A stretch of DNA of 64,000 nt, from contig MARA01000008.1 in assembly GCA_001792895.1 (NCBI GenBank), forward strand, positions 558,001-622,000. The letters run 5' to 3'. Position numbers and translations under genes: made by a program. This DNA comes from Lentinus brumalis. Taxonomy: Eukaryota; Basidiomycota; Agaricomycetes; Polyporales; Polyporaceae. This document shows positions 53,721 to 64,000 of the stretch, in pieces. The notes under the pieces were generated by a model. It made no database searches. It was not told the DNA's origin and saw nothing but the letters and a program-made list of their open reading frames with translations. The first letter of the stretch is position 1. The number at the start of each line of letters is the position of its first letter.

Positions 53721-54781
53721 CTAGTTCTTCGCCTTTGCAGCGCTCTTGGGCGGGGGTTTGATCTTCCGTGGAGACCCCAATGTGGTGTGGTCAGACTGAA
53801 AGTGCCGCGTAGCGTCGTGCTCGCGCGCAAATGCATCCTTGCATCCCTCCGCCGGACACTTGAAGGGACGCAGCTCGAGGTGCTTGCTGTCTATGTGCTG
53901 CTTAAGGTTGTGTTTGCGCGTATAGACTACGCAGAGCGGGTTACACCCAGAAAATACCGACCGACAGACTATAATTGCTCACCACGAGAGCAGTCCTCGT
54001 ATGGACATATATGTTGAGCCTTGGGCTTCTTGGGTTTCGCACCCGCATCCTCAAGGCCAGAGGTCTCCGTAGTCTTACGTTTGCGACTTTGATTGACGTG
54101 AGGAACACAGAGAGCGTCCAGTACGGGGACAGCGATGGATGGAGACGTAACCGCGGACGTGTCCGCGTTCACGCCCTCATCCTGGGCGTGGGATGATTCG
54201 TACGGAGCGGCAGGGAGACCTCCACACTGCTGCTCCCCATTCCACGTCTCCTCTTCGCCAGAGGCGACAAGAGTGCGCTCATACATCGAGCTCAACAGCG
54301 GGTCGGCGGACACTGACAGCGCAGCAGCGCCATCGTGGGATTGACGGAGATCATACCAATTCCAGCCCTCCGGGAGATAATCGTCCGCCTCCTCAGATAG
54401 GCCCGGGCTCCGAGGCCCGCCGTCGAAGGTCTTCTCGCCCGGGGAGTCCCACCCAGTTGGTGAGGCCAGGACAGTCGCGTCGTCGGAGTAGGGAGTAAGG
54501 GCTTCATATGACGTGTCTGCGGGAGAGTCGGACGCGGACGTGGGCGTCATCGGGGCCATGGGCAGGGAACTGAGAGGCAGCTGCGGCTGCAAGGAAACGT
54601 AGTCTTGAGCGTACCCATCCGGTAAGGCTTGGTCGAGTATGTCGCTCATGTATGCGATCCGCCGTGCCCGTTCATCGGGAGGTAGGAGTGCGATCGTAGC
54701 GTCGAACTGTGCAAACCATTCGTTCAACTCGGCCGTAGAAGGCAGAGATTCCGTGGAAGTTGTCGCTATTGGATCGTTCAT
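53721..54781 (-). CDS. C2H2 zinc-finger protein C2H2-9 (probable transcription factor)
   Basis: Exons 54781-53983 and 53926-53721 (334 aa). The N-terminus (ELNEWFAQFDATIALLPPDE) is acidic and helical, followed by Ser/Pro/Asp-rich sequence. A nuclear signal NQSRKRKTTETSGLED, then KPKKPK, precedes the fingers. Finger 1 is CPYEDC-x12-H-x4-H (SRVYTRKHNLKQHIDSKH), restored only when the 56-nt phase-1 intron is removed. Finger 2 is CPAEGC-x12-H-x4-H (AFAREHDATRHFQSDH). The tail HTTLGSPRK then KPPPKSAAKAKN is a basic version of the family tail. Closest to C2H2-10 in both the linker and the 3' flank. Confidence 0.85.
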
Positions 54782-55704
54782 GATATCTCAGTGCAGAGTG
54801 TGAAGCGCGAGCAGGGGATGGGGTGCAGTGGAGACGAGAATGCCTTATCGTGGCTGGGGAAGGTTCAGACATTCCGTCTCCTTCCAGGTCTCTATACATA
54901 TAGCAGTCAGCACGTGTTGCCACTGCCTCATTTGCCTGTGCATGACCTTCATACGGCGGACGCTCGACGATAGCGTGAGACGAACCGCAGTCGCGTGTCC
55001 GAACTCGGACAATGTCCATCATGCTGCAGTGGTCCGCACACTCCTGGGATTGATGGGCATCCGAGCTTGCGCCAGGACTGCATTGGGAATACGATGAGGG
55101 AGGATTTCCTCCATGGGGAGGAGGAGGTCGTCCACGAGTATCTTGAGTCGTCGTCGATCGTCGCGTGTAGACGCGTGTCGGGCGTTCGACTTGACGCTCC
55201 TGATGTTCTTACTACTGTACCGGACATTTATTGACGGATCACAACGAAATGGGAACAAGGGGGAGCGCACGTAGCGATTCCGAAACCGTGACGAAACCTG
55301 GACGAGGCATAGGAGCCACAACGGAAGAAAGGAACCATAAACGGATCTGAAACGCAACGCAGGAGACAACATTGTTCGTCGCTCGCCGTGACCAAAATCC
55401 AGCATTCCACGACACACGCACATACGCCGCCGAGGGGACCCGCCTCCAGAGAGGCGGGAGACAGGCCCCCACATCGGACGACGCACGTGTCCGTGCTCTC
55501 TATCGCGATCACCACCCATATATCATCCTCCGCCGATAGTCCAACGCACATTTGAGTACCCAACGCGCCCGCTGGGAACTCGGAGGGGCATTGGACTGGA
55601 AGAATGATATACGAATGTTGCGCGCGACTTGCGGACATCTACAAAACGGTCGCAATGAGCGTCGAGAGTTAGCTGAGCGGGGACGACGCACCGAGGATGG
55701 TGAT
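54782..55704. other. Intergenic region between C2H2-9 and C2H2-10
   Basis: The right part (about 55390-55660) is the third copy of the conserved 3' flank (CACCCATATATCATCC, GATATACGAATGTTGCGCGC). The left part is the C2H2-9 promoter. No gene called. Confidence 0.5.
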
Positions 55705-56761
55705 CTACTTCTGCGTCTCCACAGCGTTCTCGCTCTCCCTGAGCGAGCGGAGGGAAGGGAGATCGGTATGGAACGACTGGTAATGAGCCCGCATATCGTA
55801 GTTGCGCCCGAAGGCCTTCGTGCATCCCTGCGCAAGGCACTTGAAGGGACGCAGTCCAAGGTGCACGCCTTTGATGTGCTGCTTCACGTTGTAAGTCCGG
55901 TCGCTGGCTACAGTTGCCATGCTACATCAAGAGGGCTGCACGCCGATGAAGGAGGACTACCTTCACCAAAAGAGCAGCCCTCGCGATCGCACGAGTACGG
56001 CTTTGGCTTCTTGGGTTTGACCCCAGCATCCTTCAATTCGGAGGTCTCTCGAGCCTTACGCTTACGGCCTTTCTGGCCCCATGGACAACTGGGACGTCCG
56101 AAGCGAGAACATTGGTGGATGTAGACGCAACCGCGGATGTATCCGCGCCCACGCCCACATCCAGGGAATGGGAATGGGATGGATGGTATGGAACAACAGC
56201 CAGACCTCGAAGCTGCTGCTCCCCATTCCACGAGTCGTGCGCGCTGGAAGCGGCGGGAAATCGCACATGCATCGGGAGCTCCCTGTCGGCGTGTAGCGCC
56301 GTCACGCCGTTATTGGGTACAGATAGCTGAAATTCATACCCTGGTCGGTCCTCCGAGCGCGTGTGCTCCGGTACGTGGTGTAGCTGTGCGCCATTAGCAG
56401 TCTTCTCGATGGGGGAGTCGCGCCCGCCGGGGGAGGCGATCAGAGTGCTGTCGGATCGGGGAGTAGGCGCGTCGTACGCAGTGACTGCGGGAGAGTAAAA
56501 GTAGTCGGACACGAGCGTGGGCGTCGTCGAGGGCATGTACACGAGATAGGGAGTCAAGAGGTGAGACCCTTGAGAGAGCTCCATTTGGCGGTTTGTCGAC
56601 GCATCCTCCGTCCACTGGTGAGTGGGAGTGATGACTCGGTCGAGTTCACCCTGTAACAACGCGATCATCTCGGCCACTTCATCGGGATCCAGAAGCGCGA
56701 ATGTGGCGATGATCTGCTCGACGTCAAAGCTTGAAGCAGAGAGGTCTGAGATATGACTCAT
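55705..56761 (-). pseudogene. C2H2 zinc-finger gene C2H2-10 with a frameshift before the fingers
   Basis: The N-terminal frame runs from MSHISDLSASSFDVEQIIAT at 56761 to VLASDVPVVHG near 56085. The basic linker and fingers continue in another frame (GQKGRKRKARETSELKDAG, KPKKPKPYSC). No GT-AG pair explains the shift, so a small indel near 56085 is likely. The rest is intact: finger 1 CDREGC split by a phase-1 intron (55908-55966) and completed by ASDRTYNVKQHIKGVH. Finger 2 is CLAQGC-x12-H-x4-H (AFGRNYDMRAHYQSFH), followed by a tail HTDLPSLRSL that has lost the GSPRRK core. A close relative of C2H2-9. Either disrupted or affected by a base-call error. Confidence 0.7.
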
Positions 56762-58316
56762 GATGTGCAGATGGAGTGTGGATGGTGAGGAGCGGGGATG
56801 AGCGGGCTGGGATCGTGTGGGCTGGGAAGACGTACCGGTAGATATAGCACTGGCCAACGCGTATTGCCGCTTCCTTATGCCTGCGCATGGCACATGTGAG
56901 AGAGGTTGTAAATATCCTTCCATTGGGATGCACGAAGGCTTCTTCTGCTGCAGAGGAGGGCCACCCTTCTCGGGTTGAATTCTCAATCAGACTTGTCGAG
57001 CGCTTCGAGCGCACGCGAGTACGAGCTGGAGCACCGCGAGGATACTCGCGTATGATCATGCTGCATAGTGTATGATTGTCCCTTCAGCACTGGATCGTGG
57101 TATCCTATTGAACCTGATTTCCCGGGGTTGCACGGAGAACTGGCCCATCCGAAATCAGTACCACAAAAAGACGCGTCGGGCTGAGGCACCACGAGATCTA
57201 ACACGCGTCAGGCCGAGGACGCGTGCACAAGAGGGCCAGATTGACGGGTTACTCACACAACTGATATGTTTATGTACTCAACTCTTCCGGTTCCCGCTTG
57301 GCAACCTCCTCCGACTTGTAACAAGATCGCAAAGAGCATCTTTGGGGCAGCGGGGCTTACAGCTTGAATATCCGGCTGCGTTCGTGCTCGAGCAACTCCG
57401 TGACTGCAAATGGAAAGCAGAGACAGCTGGCAGAGAGGGCAGGAATTCTAAGCATGGTCTTGAGTACATGATGAGCGCAAAGGCAAAGTGGGACAGAGCG
57501 AAAGAGGGAGACTCATAGGAGGTGGTGAAGGTAAGTAATTACTAGCGGGTTACCGTTTATGTAACACGTTTGTGATCCGCCTTATGTGTAGACGCGCGTC
57601 GGGCGCGAGAAGTCCGAGTCCAACTTTCTGACTTCAACCTCTTCCATTGCCAACAGGTCCAACGCAGTCCAATTCTGAGTCTTACGACTCTTGAGCAAGG
57701 TCTTCAGAATTTCTATCGGAGTCGTGTCTGATCCTACGCGACTGAACACCGCCAAGTATGAAGTACGTAGCTCTGCCTGCTGCAACGGCTTGCGCGACGA
57801 TCATTGTGGCTTCCAACCTGGGAGCTGCTCCCAGCCTCCGCGATATCAGCATGACAATTTCCTCCGAGATGTCCCAGTACCTCATAGGTATACTCATTGG
57901 CATTGGGACGGCCTGGGAGGTGCAGGTACGTAATTTATCTTTGATTCACCGAACCCTAGCCTGATCGTTCAAAAGGGCAGCCATCAGTCTCTTTGAGCAG
58001 CTGTCTATGCATCATGACGATATCAAGTAAGTATCAGAATGCCTCACAACATCTCGGCTGAAAATAGCTATGCTCACGACCCGTGGCCAGCTTCTCCCAC
58101 TTCTCGCGAGTTGCGGGACTCCCACCAATGCTCCTACGCCATTCAAGCCTCCAAAGCAGACTTGGAACCTCACCACGTGCAGGGCCTCTAACTGTCACAG
58201 CGAGCAACGTCTTCTTGCGAAACGGCCTTCCGTTACACCCGTCACTCATATAGCGTGTCCCAGTCCGTTGATCCTGAGCTGCTCGCTCGTACGACTCACA
58301 TCCACAACTCGCCGAC
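56762..58316. other. Intergenic region with weak small frames
   Basis: Includes a 148-codon plus-strand frame (57072-57518) with no known domain. A short plus-strand frame at 57758 (KYVALPAATACATIIVASNL) is followed by the GTACGT donor near 57926 and may be a relic of a membrane-protein gene. Neither is supported well enough to call. Confidence 0.35.
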
Positions 58317-60449
58317 ATGTCCTCATCAGGCGACTCAAAGCGTTCTATTGAGCTTCTGGAGTCCGTGCACTCCGCAGATATCCGCACGGATGACCTTGCC
58401 TATTCTGCAGCGCAAGAGAGGAGGCTGGTACGGAAGCTGGACATGCGAATCATGCCGATGCTCTGCATGATGTATCTCTTCGCCTGTAAGTGCGCCACCT
58501 CTTCTGCCCACGTTTCTCCAACTCTCATCTTGTATCTTACGCAGACTTGGACCGAATCAACCTCGGAAATGCGAGGCTTCAAGGCCTTCCCCAGGACGTG
58601 TTGCACGGCGACCCGACTGGCGTTCTCTTTGACTGGGTGAATTCCGCGTTTTACTTCTCATACGTGCGTCGTACTGCTTGACTGCTTGCCTTATCTCTCC
58701 TCATATGCGATGAGCCAGATTTTGTGCCCGGTGCCCGCAGTCCTGCTAGCCAAGCTGTGTCCACCGCGAATTTGGTTCGGATGCGCCGCGCTCGGATGGG
58801 GAGTCTGTTCACTGCTCACGGTGCGCCCCAGTCCAAGCATGTCCGCAATCGGCTACTAAGCAAACGCAGGCCGCTGCGTTTAACTTCTCCGGCCTGATGG
58901 TCGCGCGTATCGGGCTAGGGGCATTCGAGGCTGCGTTCTCTCCAGGGGTGCCCATCTACCTATGTGAGTCGACCGTCGTTTCGCATCCCCCGCGTCCCAC
59001 ACCCGTCCTCTCACACCAGACACCAGCGCTGTTCTATAAGAAAGAGGAGATCGGGCTGCGCATCGCGGTCTATAACGGATTCGCTGCTGCGGCAGGTGCG
59101 TTCGGCGGTTTGATCGCCTTCGCCATCCAGCAAGCAAGCCTTCCGATACCCCACTGGAAGCTTCTCTTCATCGTCGAGGGCGCGCCGTCAATTCTCATGG
59201 GTCTTCTCGTGTTCCTCGTGCTGCCCAATCGACCGGAGGAGACATCGATGTTCACCCAGGAAGAGCGAGCACTCGCCCTCAATCGGTTGAAACATAGCGG
59301 GAAGCCCGACTTGGGGAGATTACTGCGGAGGAGTACGCCGATAGTTTCACACCATGCGCGGGACGGAAATAACACGCTATATAGGTCACATCGTGGCTGC
59401 GTTCTCTGACTGGAGGGTGAGCTTTGGCTGGGATCTCATGACCCTCGTCTAACCCCTTCTCAGGTGTATGCGGCCGGCATCATCTACTTTGCAGCCAACT
59501 GCGCGTTCTCGTCCATCGCAGCATTCCTACCGACTATCATCACGACCTTCGGTTTCAGTACGTCCTCCTTTCGGACTGCTTTCCTCGCAGCTGCTGACAT
59601 GACCCCTTGCCTAGCGAATGCTTTTGCGCAGCTGTTGACCATACCACCATACGTCGTGTCAACGACTATCCTCTGCTCCTGCGCGTACGCTTCAGACAAG
59701 CTGCAATCTCGCGGCAAGTTTGTTGTGGCGACCGCCGCCCTTGCAGGAACAGGCTACGTGTACGTAGTATCCTTCACGGCTGGGCTTTGTGCAGTGCACT
59801 GATTCCGCAAGCTCCTCAGCTTGCTCCTTGCAGTCCCGTCGAACAACCACGTGCGCTACTTTGCGACGTTCTGCATCACGAGCGGGACGTACGGGATGAT
59901 TTGCATGACCCTTGCATGGTGTATGCGCCGTCTATTCTCTCTTGGAGCTTTCGCACTAACCTCATGGAACAGTCACCCAGAATCTCGCATCCGAAACGAA
60001 GAGGGCGACAGCCATGCCGCTCTTCCAGGCGATCGGGCAGTGCGGGTCTATACTCGGCTCGCACGTCTATCCGTTAACGGAGGGACCGCGATATCTGTGA
60101 GTGCTGACAGCGTGCCCGTCGTTGTGCTGTTCTGACATGGTGGATTTGCATACAGCAAGGGTTTCGCTATCGACTGCGCACTGGATTTCCTCGCTGCGCT
60201 CGTCGCTCTCGTCCTTATGGTTTGTGTTTCGATCTTCCTGTCTGGTGGCTTCCAGTGATGCTGAGCTGGTACGTAGATATCGTATTACATGGAGAACAAG
60301 AAGAGGGATAAGCTATATGGCGTGCAGAAGCATGATGCTGTAGTAGACACGTCTGAACTTGCAGACCAGGTACGTTCACTATCCTCGTTCTCCATATGTT
60401 CGCTCATTAGATATACCTGCAGGCTCCTGGCTTCCGCTATACGCTTTAG
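58317..60449 (+). CDS. MFS transporter, anion:cation symporter type, MFS-2
   Basis: Thirteen exons: 58317-58485, 58545-58663, 58719-58820, 58870-58963, 59027-59332, 59385-59416, 59464-59557, 59615-59759, 59820-59920, 59973-60096, 60156-60219, 60277-60369, 60423-60449 (489 aa). Family motifs: QERRLVRKLDMRIMPMLCMM, LDRINLGNARLQGLP, DWVNSAFYFSY, LMVARIGLGAFEAAFSPG, LLFIVEGAPS, LPNRPEETSMF, SNNHVRYFATFCIT and a C-terminal ELADQ then APGFRYTL. Twelve-helix plasma-membrane importer of a small organic anion; substrate not deducible. First of a head-to-tail run of three paralogs, each with its own promoter gap of 0.3-0.9 kb. Confidence 0.93.
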
Positions 60450-60747
60450 TACCCGCTTAGTGCTACTCGTACGTGCACGAACGTTCGAAGCTCAATTATA
60501 TTCGCTCGGTCTCCCGCATCCGCCTCGAGGCTCGGGGCGCCAATGGAGCAAGGTTTCTGCCTCCACTCACGCCACCAATGCTCGCTGCGACCCGAGCATA
60601 TTGCTCTCACAGTCATCTTCTCTCCATGATACCCTTCACACGAGACAGGCTCTCCGGTGTCAACTGATCGCCATATTGCAGAGCTACTTAGTCACTGTAT
60701 AAGAGTCTCCGCAACCTCAAGGCAGGTCCCATTCTCTCGTACCGGCG

Positions 60748-62923
60748 ATGTCGATTGACGAGAAGCTTCATATCTCTGTCGATGAATCCGTACCGCTGGA
60801 ATGTTTCACCGCTGACGATGCAGATGCCGGACTGGGGTCGTTGCCTGCGGACGAGAGACGACTGGTTAGGAAGGTGGACATGCGCATCATGCCGCTGATT
60901 TGCTTGCTGTATCTCTTCGCATGTAGATTCGGCTTCTTCACTCTCATTCGTTGCTGCACGACTGATCATTGGCTCTTACAGACTTGGACAGGATCAACCT
61001 AGGCAACGCTCGCCTGCAAGGGTTGCCGCAGGTCCTTGGCGGCGATCCGACGGGTGTCCTGTACGACTGGGTGAACTCGGCATTCTACTTCCCCTACGTG
61101 CGTATTTGTATACGCCCCTGCTGTTCGGCTCTTCGATGTTTATCAATCAATATCCCGTGCAGATCCTGTGCCCGGTGCCCGCCATCATCCTCTCAAAGCT
61201 CTGCCCGCCTCGCATTTGGTTCGGATGTGCCGCGCTGGCCTGGGGAATCTGCTCCGTGCTCATGGTAAGCATTTACGTCTGAATTGCGGCTCGCATGCTG
61301 ATCGTCCTTGTAGGCTACCGCTTTCAACTTCCCCGGTCTGTTGGTCGCTCGGATAGCACTGGGGGTCTTCGAGGCCGCCCTCAGCCCGGGCGTGCCGTTC
61401 TACATGTGTGCGTCTACCGGAGTGCTCGTTGAGATCTCGTCTGACTCTGTGTTGGGCTACTTCAGCGCTCTTCTACACCAGGCAAGAGATTGGTCTGCGA
61501 CTGGCGACATACGGAGGGTTCGCTGCGGTCGCAGGCGCGTTCGGCGGCTTGCTCGCGTTCGGCATTCAGCACGCGCACACGGCGATCGCGACCTGGAGAG
61601 TGTTGTTCATCATAGAAGGCATCCCATCCATTCTACTCGGGTTCGCCGCTATCTTATTACTCCCCGACCGCCCGGAGGAAACAAGGTTTCTTACGGAAGA
61701 AGAACGCAAGGTCGCTCTGGAACGCATGAACCGAGGTACAACGGCGGACACAGGTCGAGTGCTGCAGAAGAGTGAGTTGCTGCCTCTGAGTCTCGTGTCC
61801 GATCACAAGTAGCTTACTCTCAGTGGACATGCAGAGCACATTTTAATGGCCTTCAAAGACTGGAGAGTGAGTGTGGTTGCGCAACGGACGTCCAGCTGTG
61901 TCGTCTGAGCTTCTTTCCAGATCTACGCCGCCGGGGTTATATACTTCGCTTCCAACTGCGCCTTCGGCTCGATCTCGGCCTTCTTGCCCACGATCATCAC
62001 CACGTTCGGGTTCAGTAGGTCCTTCGTCGTAGCCTGGTTGAGGAGGCGCCGCTAACTTCAGAGTATCCGTAGCGAACGCCATAGCTCAGCTCTTGACCAT
62101 CCCACCTTACGCCGTCGCCGCTACTATCCTCGGCATAACTGCGTACATGACGGATAGGCTGCAGAGCCGGGGTGTTTTCGTGGCAGCGGGTTCTGTGATG
62201 GGCGCCATAGGCTACGTGTGCGTATTTTGCAGCGTACTTATGTGCAGTGGTCTCAGTCCCTCTAGCTGATCTCCACAAATCCAGACTACTCCTTACGGTG
62301 ACAAATAACCATGTCCGGTACTTCGCCACGTTCTGGATCACCAGCGGGACTTACACAGTGAACAATGCAATCATCGCGTGGTGTGAGCGCATTCGACTTT
62401 TCTCCGCTGTCATCGTCTAATAACCTATACCATTTCTGTAGTCGCACACAACCTGGGGTCCGAGACGAAGAAGGCAGCGGGGATACCGCTTTACATGGTC
62501 ATTGGTCAATGCGGCGCCGTCCTCGGGTCACACCTGTACCCGCTGACCGATGGGCCACGCTATATGTGCGCTCTTCTCCCCTCGGTTTTCAGCGTATACA
62601 CATGTCTGATGTCTCGAATGTCAGCATTGGCTTTTCGATCAACTGCGCTCTATATGTTCTCGCGGCAGTCGTCGCGCTCGTGCTCACTGTGAGTCTGCTC
62701 TGTTCGCCTGTATTTCGTCGGCGTTGATCTCGTGTACTAGGTATCATACCGAGTCGAAAACAGGAGGAGAGACCGAGTATATGGGAAAGCTGACCCGGAC
62801 GCCGTGGTGGATATCTCACAATTAGCAGACAAAGTAAGCGTACTTCGAATGGTGCTCTTCAGGATAGGATAGGTCGACTCAGCTCTTCCCGCACAGGCGC
62901 CCCAGTTCCGCTACACACCGTAG
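60748..62923 (+). CDS. MFS transporter, anion:cation symporter type, MFS-3
   Basis: Thirteen exons: 60748-60922, 60982-61097, 61163-61264, 61314-61407, 61466-61771, 61835-61866, 61921-62014, 62073-62217, 62285-62382, 62442-62565, 62625-62688, 62741-62833, 62897-62923 (489 aa). It shares all motifs with MFS-2 (ERRLVRKVDMRIMPLICLLY, LDRINLGNARLQGLP, LLVARIALGVFEAALSPG, LPDRPEETRF, NNHVRYFATFWITSGTY, ENRRRDRVYGKADPDAVVD, APQFRYTP). Eleven of the thirteen exons have the same lengths as in MFS-2 apart from one codon at two places. The donor GTAGAT after exon 1 is atypical but required by phase. Role as for MFS-2; substrate may differ between copies. Confidence 0.93.
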
Positions 62924-63827
62924 GGGATGGTGTCAGACAGGGAAGATCTCACATTATCAAGAGGTGCACATTCGAGTCGCTCGAGGAATACAGTCACGTC
63001 TGCTTGGAGATAGAAGGAAGGCTGCGGCCGCCTCAGAAGCGGACGGGCTGCCAGGGGTCTGTTCCATGAGCTCCCCGTGGCAGGCGACAGCGGCGCATGT
63101 CGCTCACAAAGTTCAGCAACTCCTTGATGTGGCGCGGTATCGCGCTGTCAATGCTGTACGACGTGCCCGAAGCTGCGCCTCGGACCGAGCATGCACGAAG
63201 TCTGTGGCAGGAAGACGGCCCGCGAAGCCTGGGTGCGATAGGCGCATCCACGGAGCACTGGCGTGAGGATTCACTCCGGCGGGAAGTCGACCCTGGCGCG
63301 TCCTCGGCGTCGCTGACGTAGCTCATGCAAAGCAAGCATCGGACGCGGGTCCTTTAGGCGTTGATCCAGGCGCAGACATAGCGTTTAGCTGCAAGCAAAC
63401 GACGTGAACTTTTCTGATCTTCGCCAGAAAACTCTCACCTCACTCGAGTATGTAGCCAGAGAAGATCGTTCGTGCATGGGGGCCCGAGGACGGAGTCACG
63501 CTCGTTGCTCTACAGAAGCCGAGCCGGCATAACGACACAGCTTGCTGCCTTCCCCGCAGCGGGGTCCCGCGCGCCTGCGGTTTACACTTCGCGCGAACGT
63601 CCATCTCCGATGACCTTTTCCACATCTGCACACATGGATTTCCGGAAGAACACACTTGACGCGGGTCCGCGGATTGTCGCTGGTCAACTGACCGCAGGGA
63701 CGCCCAGGAACGGACGGATGGAGTCAAGCGTGATGCACTGGCATATAAGTAGCGTTATGCATTCGTTGACATGCTGGCGGCCTGCGTCAACTCCTTGTTC
63801 ATCCCCACCAACTGACGACACCGCGCG
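62924..63827. other. Intergenic region between MFS-3 and MFS-4
   Basis: About 0.9 kb, longer than the 0.3-kb gap between MFS-2 and MFS-3. Open frames at 63033-63335 (-) and 63097-63321 (+) overlap and show no domain. Probably the MFS-4 promoter plus spacer. Confidence 0.45.
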
Positions 63828-64000
63828 ATGTCGGCCGAGGAGAAGAGGCACTCGTCCATCGAGGAGAAGGCGGATAGCGTCGATGCCCGCGTTGCGCTCG
63901 TCCCCGCACACACGCCGGAGGAAGAGAGGCGGTTGGTGCGGAAATTGGACATGCGTATCATGCCCATAGCTTGCATCATGTACCTCTTTGCATGTGAGTA
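63828..64000 (+). CDS. MFS transporter MFS-4, 5' end only (runs off the window)
   Basis: Exon 1 is 63828-63993, followed by a GTGAGT donor at 63994. It encodes the same N-terminal signature as the other three copies (EEERRLVRKLDMRIMPIACI, then MYLFA), and the donor lies at the same phase-1 position. The remaining exons are outside the window. Confidence 0.88.
   Translation, partial: MSAEEKRHSSIEEKADSVDARVALVPAHTPEEERRLVRKLDMRIMPIACIMYLFACE

Noticed and set aside
57072..57518. 148-codon plus-strand frame upstream of MFS-2
   Set aside because: No domain, and composition resembles surrounding spacer; an opposite-strand frame is open as well.
16247..62923. A secondary-metabolite gene cluster (regulators, transporters, oxidase together)
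   Set aside because: No backbone enzyme (polyketide synthase, NRPS, terpene synthase) or P450 is present; the zinc-finger genes look like local duplicates rather than pathway regulators.

Overview
The window is nuclear DNA of a filamentous basidiomycete, most likely an Agaricomycete of the polypore type. Genes are split by many GT-AG introns of about 45-75 nt, base composition is GC-rich with no operons, and the families present are typical of these fungi: F-box/leucine-rich proteins, DUF6533 membrane proteins, sedolisin proteases, fungal tyrosinase and ACS-type MFS permeases. All gene models below were joined by eye from splice signals, reading phase and protein similarity; the phase of each intact model closes correctly.

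Layout. 0.8-10 kb is a conserved 'housekeeping-like' stretch: RAD52 (+), a DUF4419 protein (+), a secreted sedolisin (-) and a single-exon multi-helix membrane protein (-). 10.2-12.4 kb holds two decayed F-box/LRR copies, followed by an unknown two-exon gene (13.2-15.1 kb, +). From 16.2 to 56.8 kb the window is dominated by ten related two-finger C2H2 zinc-finger genes (C2H2-1 to C2H2-10), all on the minus strand. Between them lie an ACS-type MFS transporter (19.0-21.1 kb, +), two F-box genes (22.0-25.3 kb, +; the second is frameshifted), an intron-containing tRNA-Pro, a DUF6533 gene broken by a hAT-like miniature transposon, a tyrosinase with a one-base frameshift (-), a small two-exon gene (+) and a four-exon basidiomycete-type protein of unknown function (-). 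The right end (58.3-64 kb) is a tandem run of three further MFS paralogs (+), the last cut by the window edge.

Main observations. (1) The zinc-finger genes share a phase-1 intron at the same place in finger 1 and the same CxxC/CxxxxC - CxxC/CxxxxC finger pair near the C-terminus, with divergent Ser/Pro-rich N-termini: a local birth-and-death family of probable transcription factors. (2) C2H2-2, -3 and -4 sit in three direct repeats of about 3.3-3.7 kb that include flanking non-coding DNA. (3) In C2H2-3, -7 and -8 the finger-1 intron is exactly 54 nt and has no stop codon, so a retained intron would insert 18 residues between the Cys and His pairs. (4) C2H2-7, -9 and -10 share a conserved 3' flank. 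(5) The four MFS genes keep an almost identical 13-exon structure. (6) Several accessory genes show single-base frameshifts or insertions, as expected for a fast-evolving gene-duplication region.
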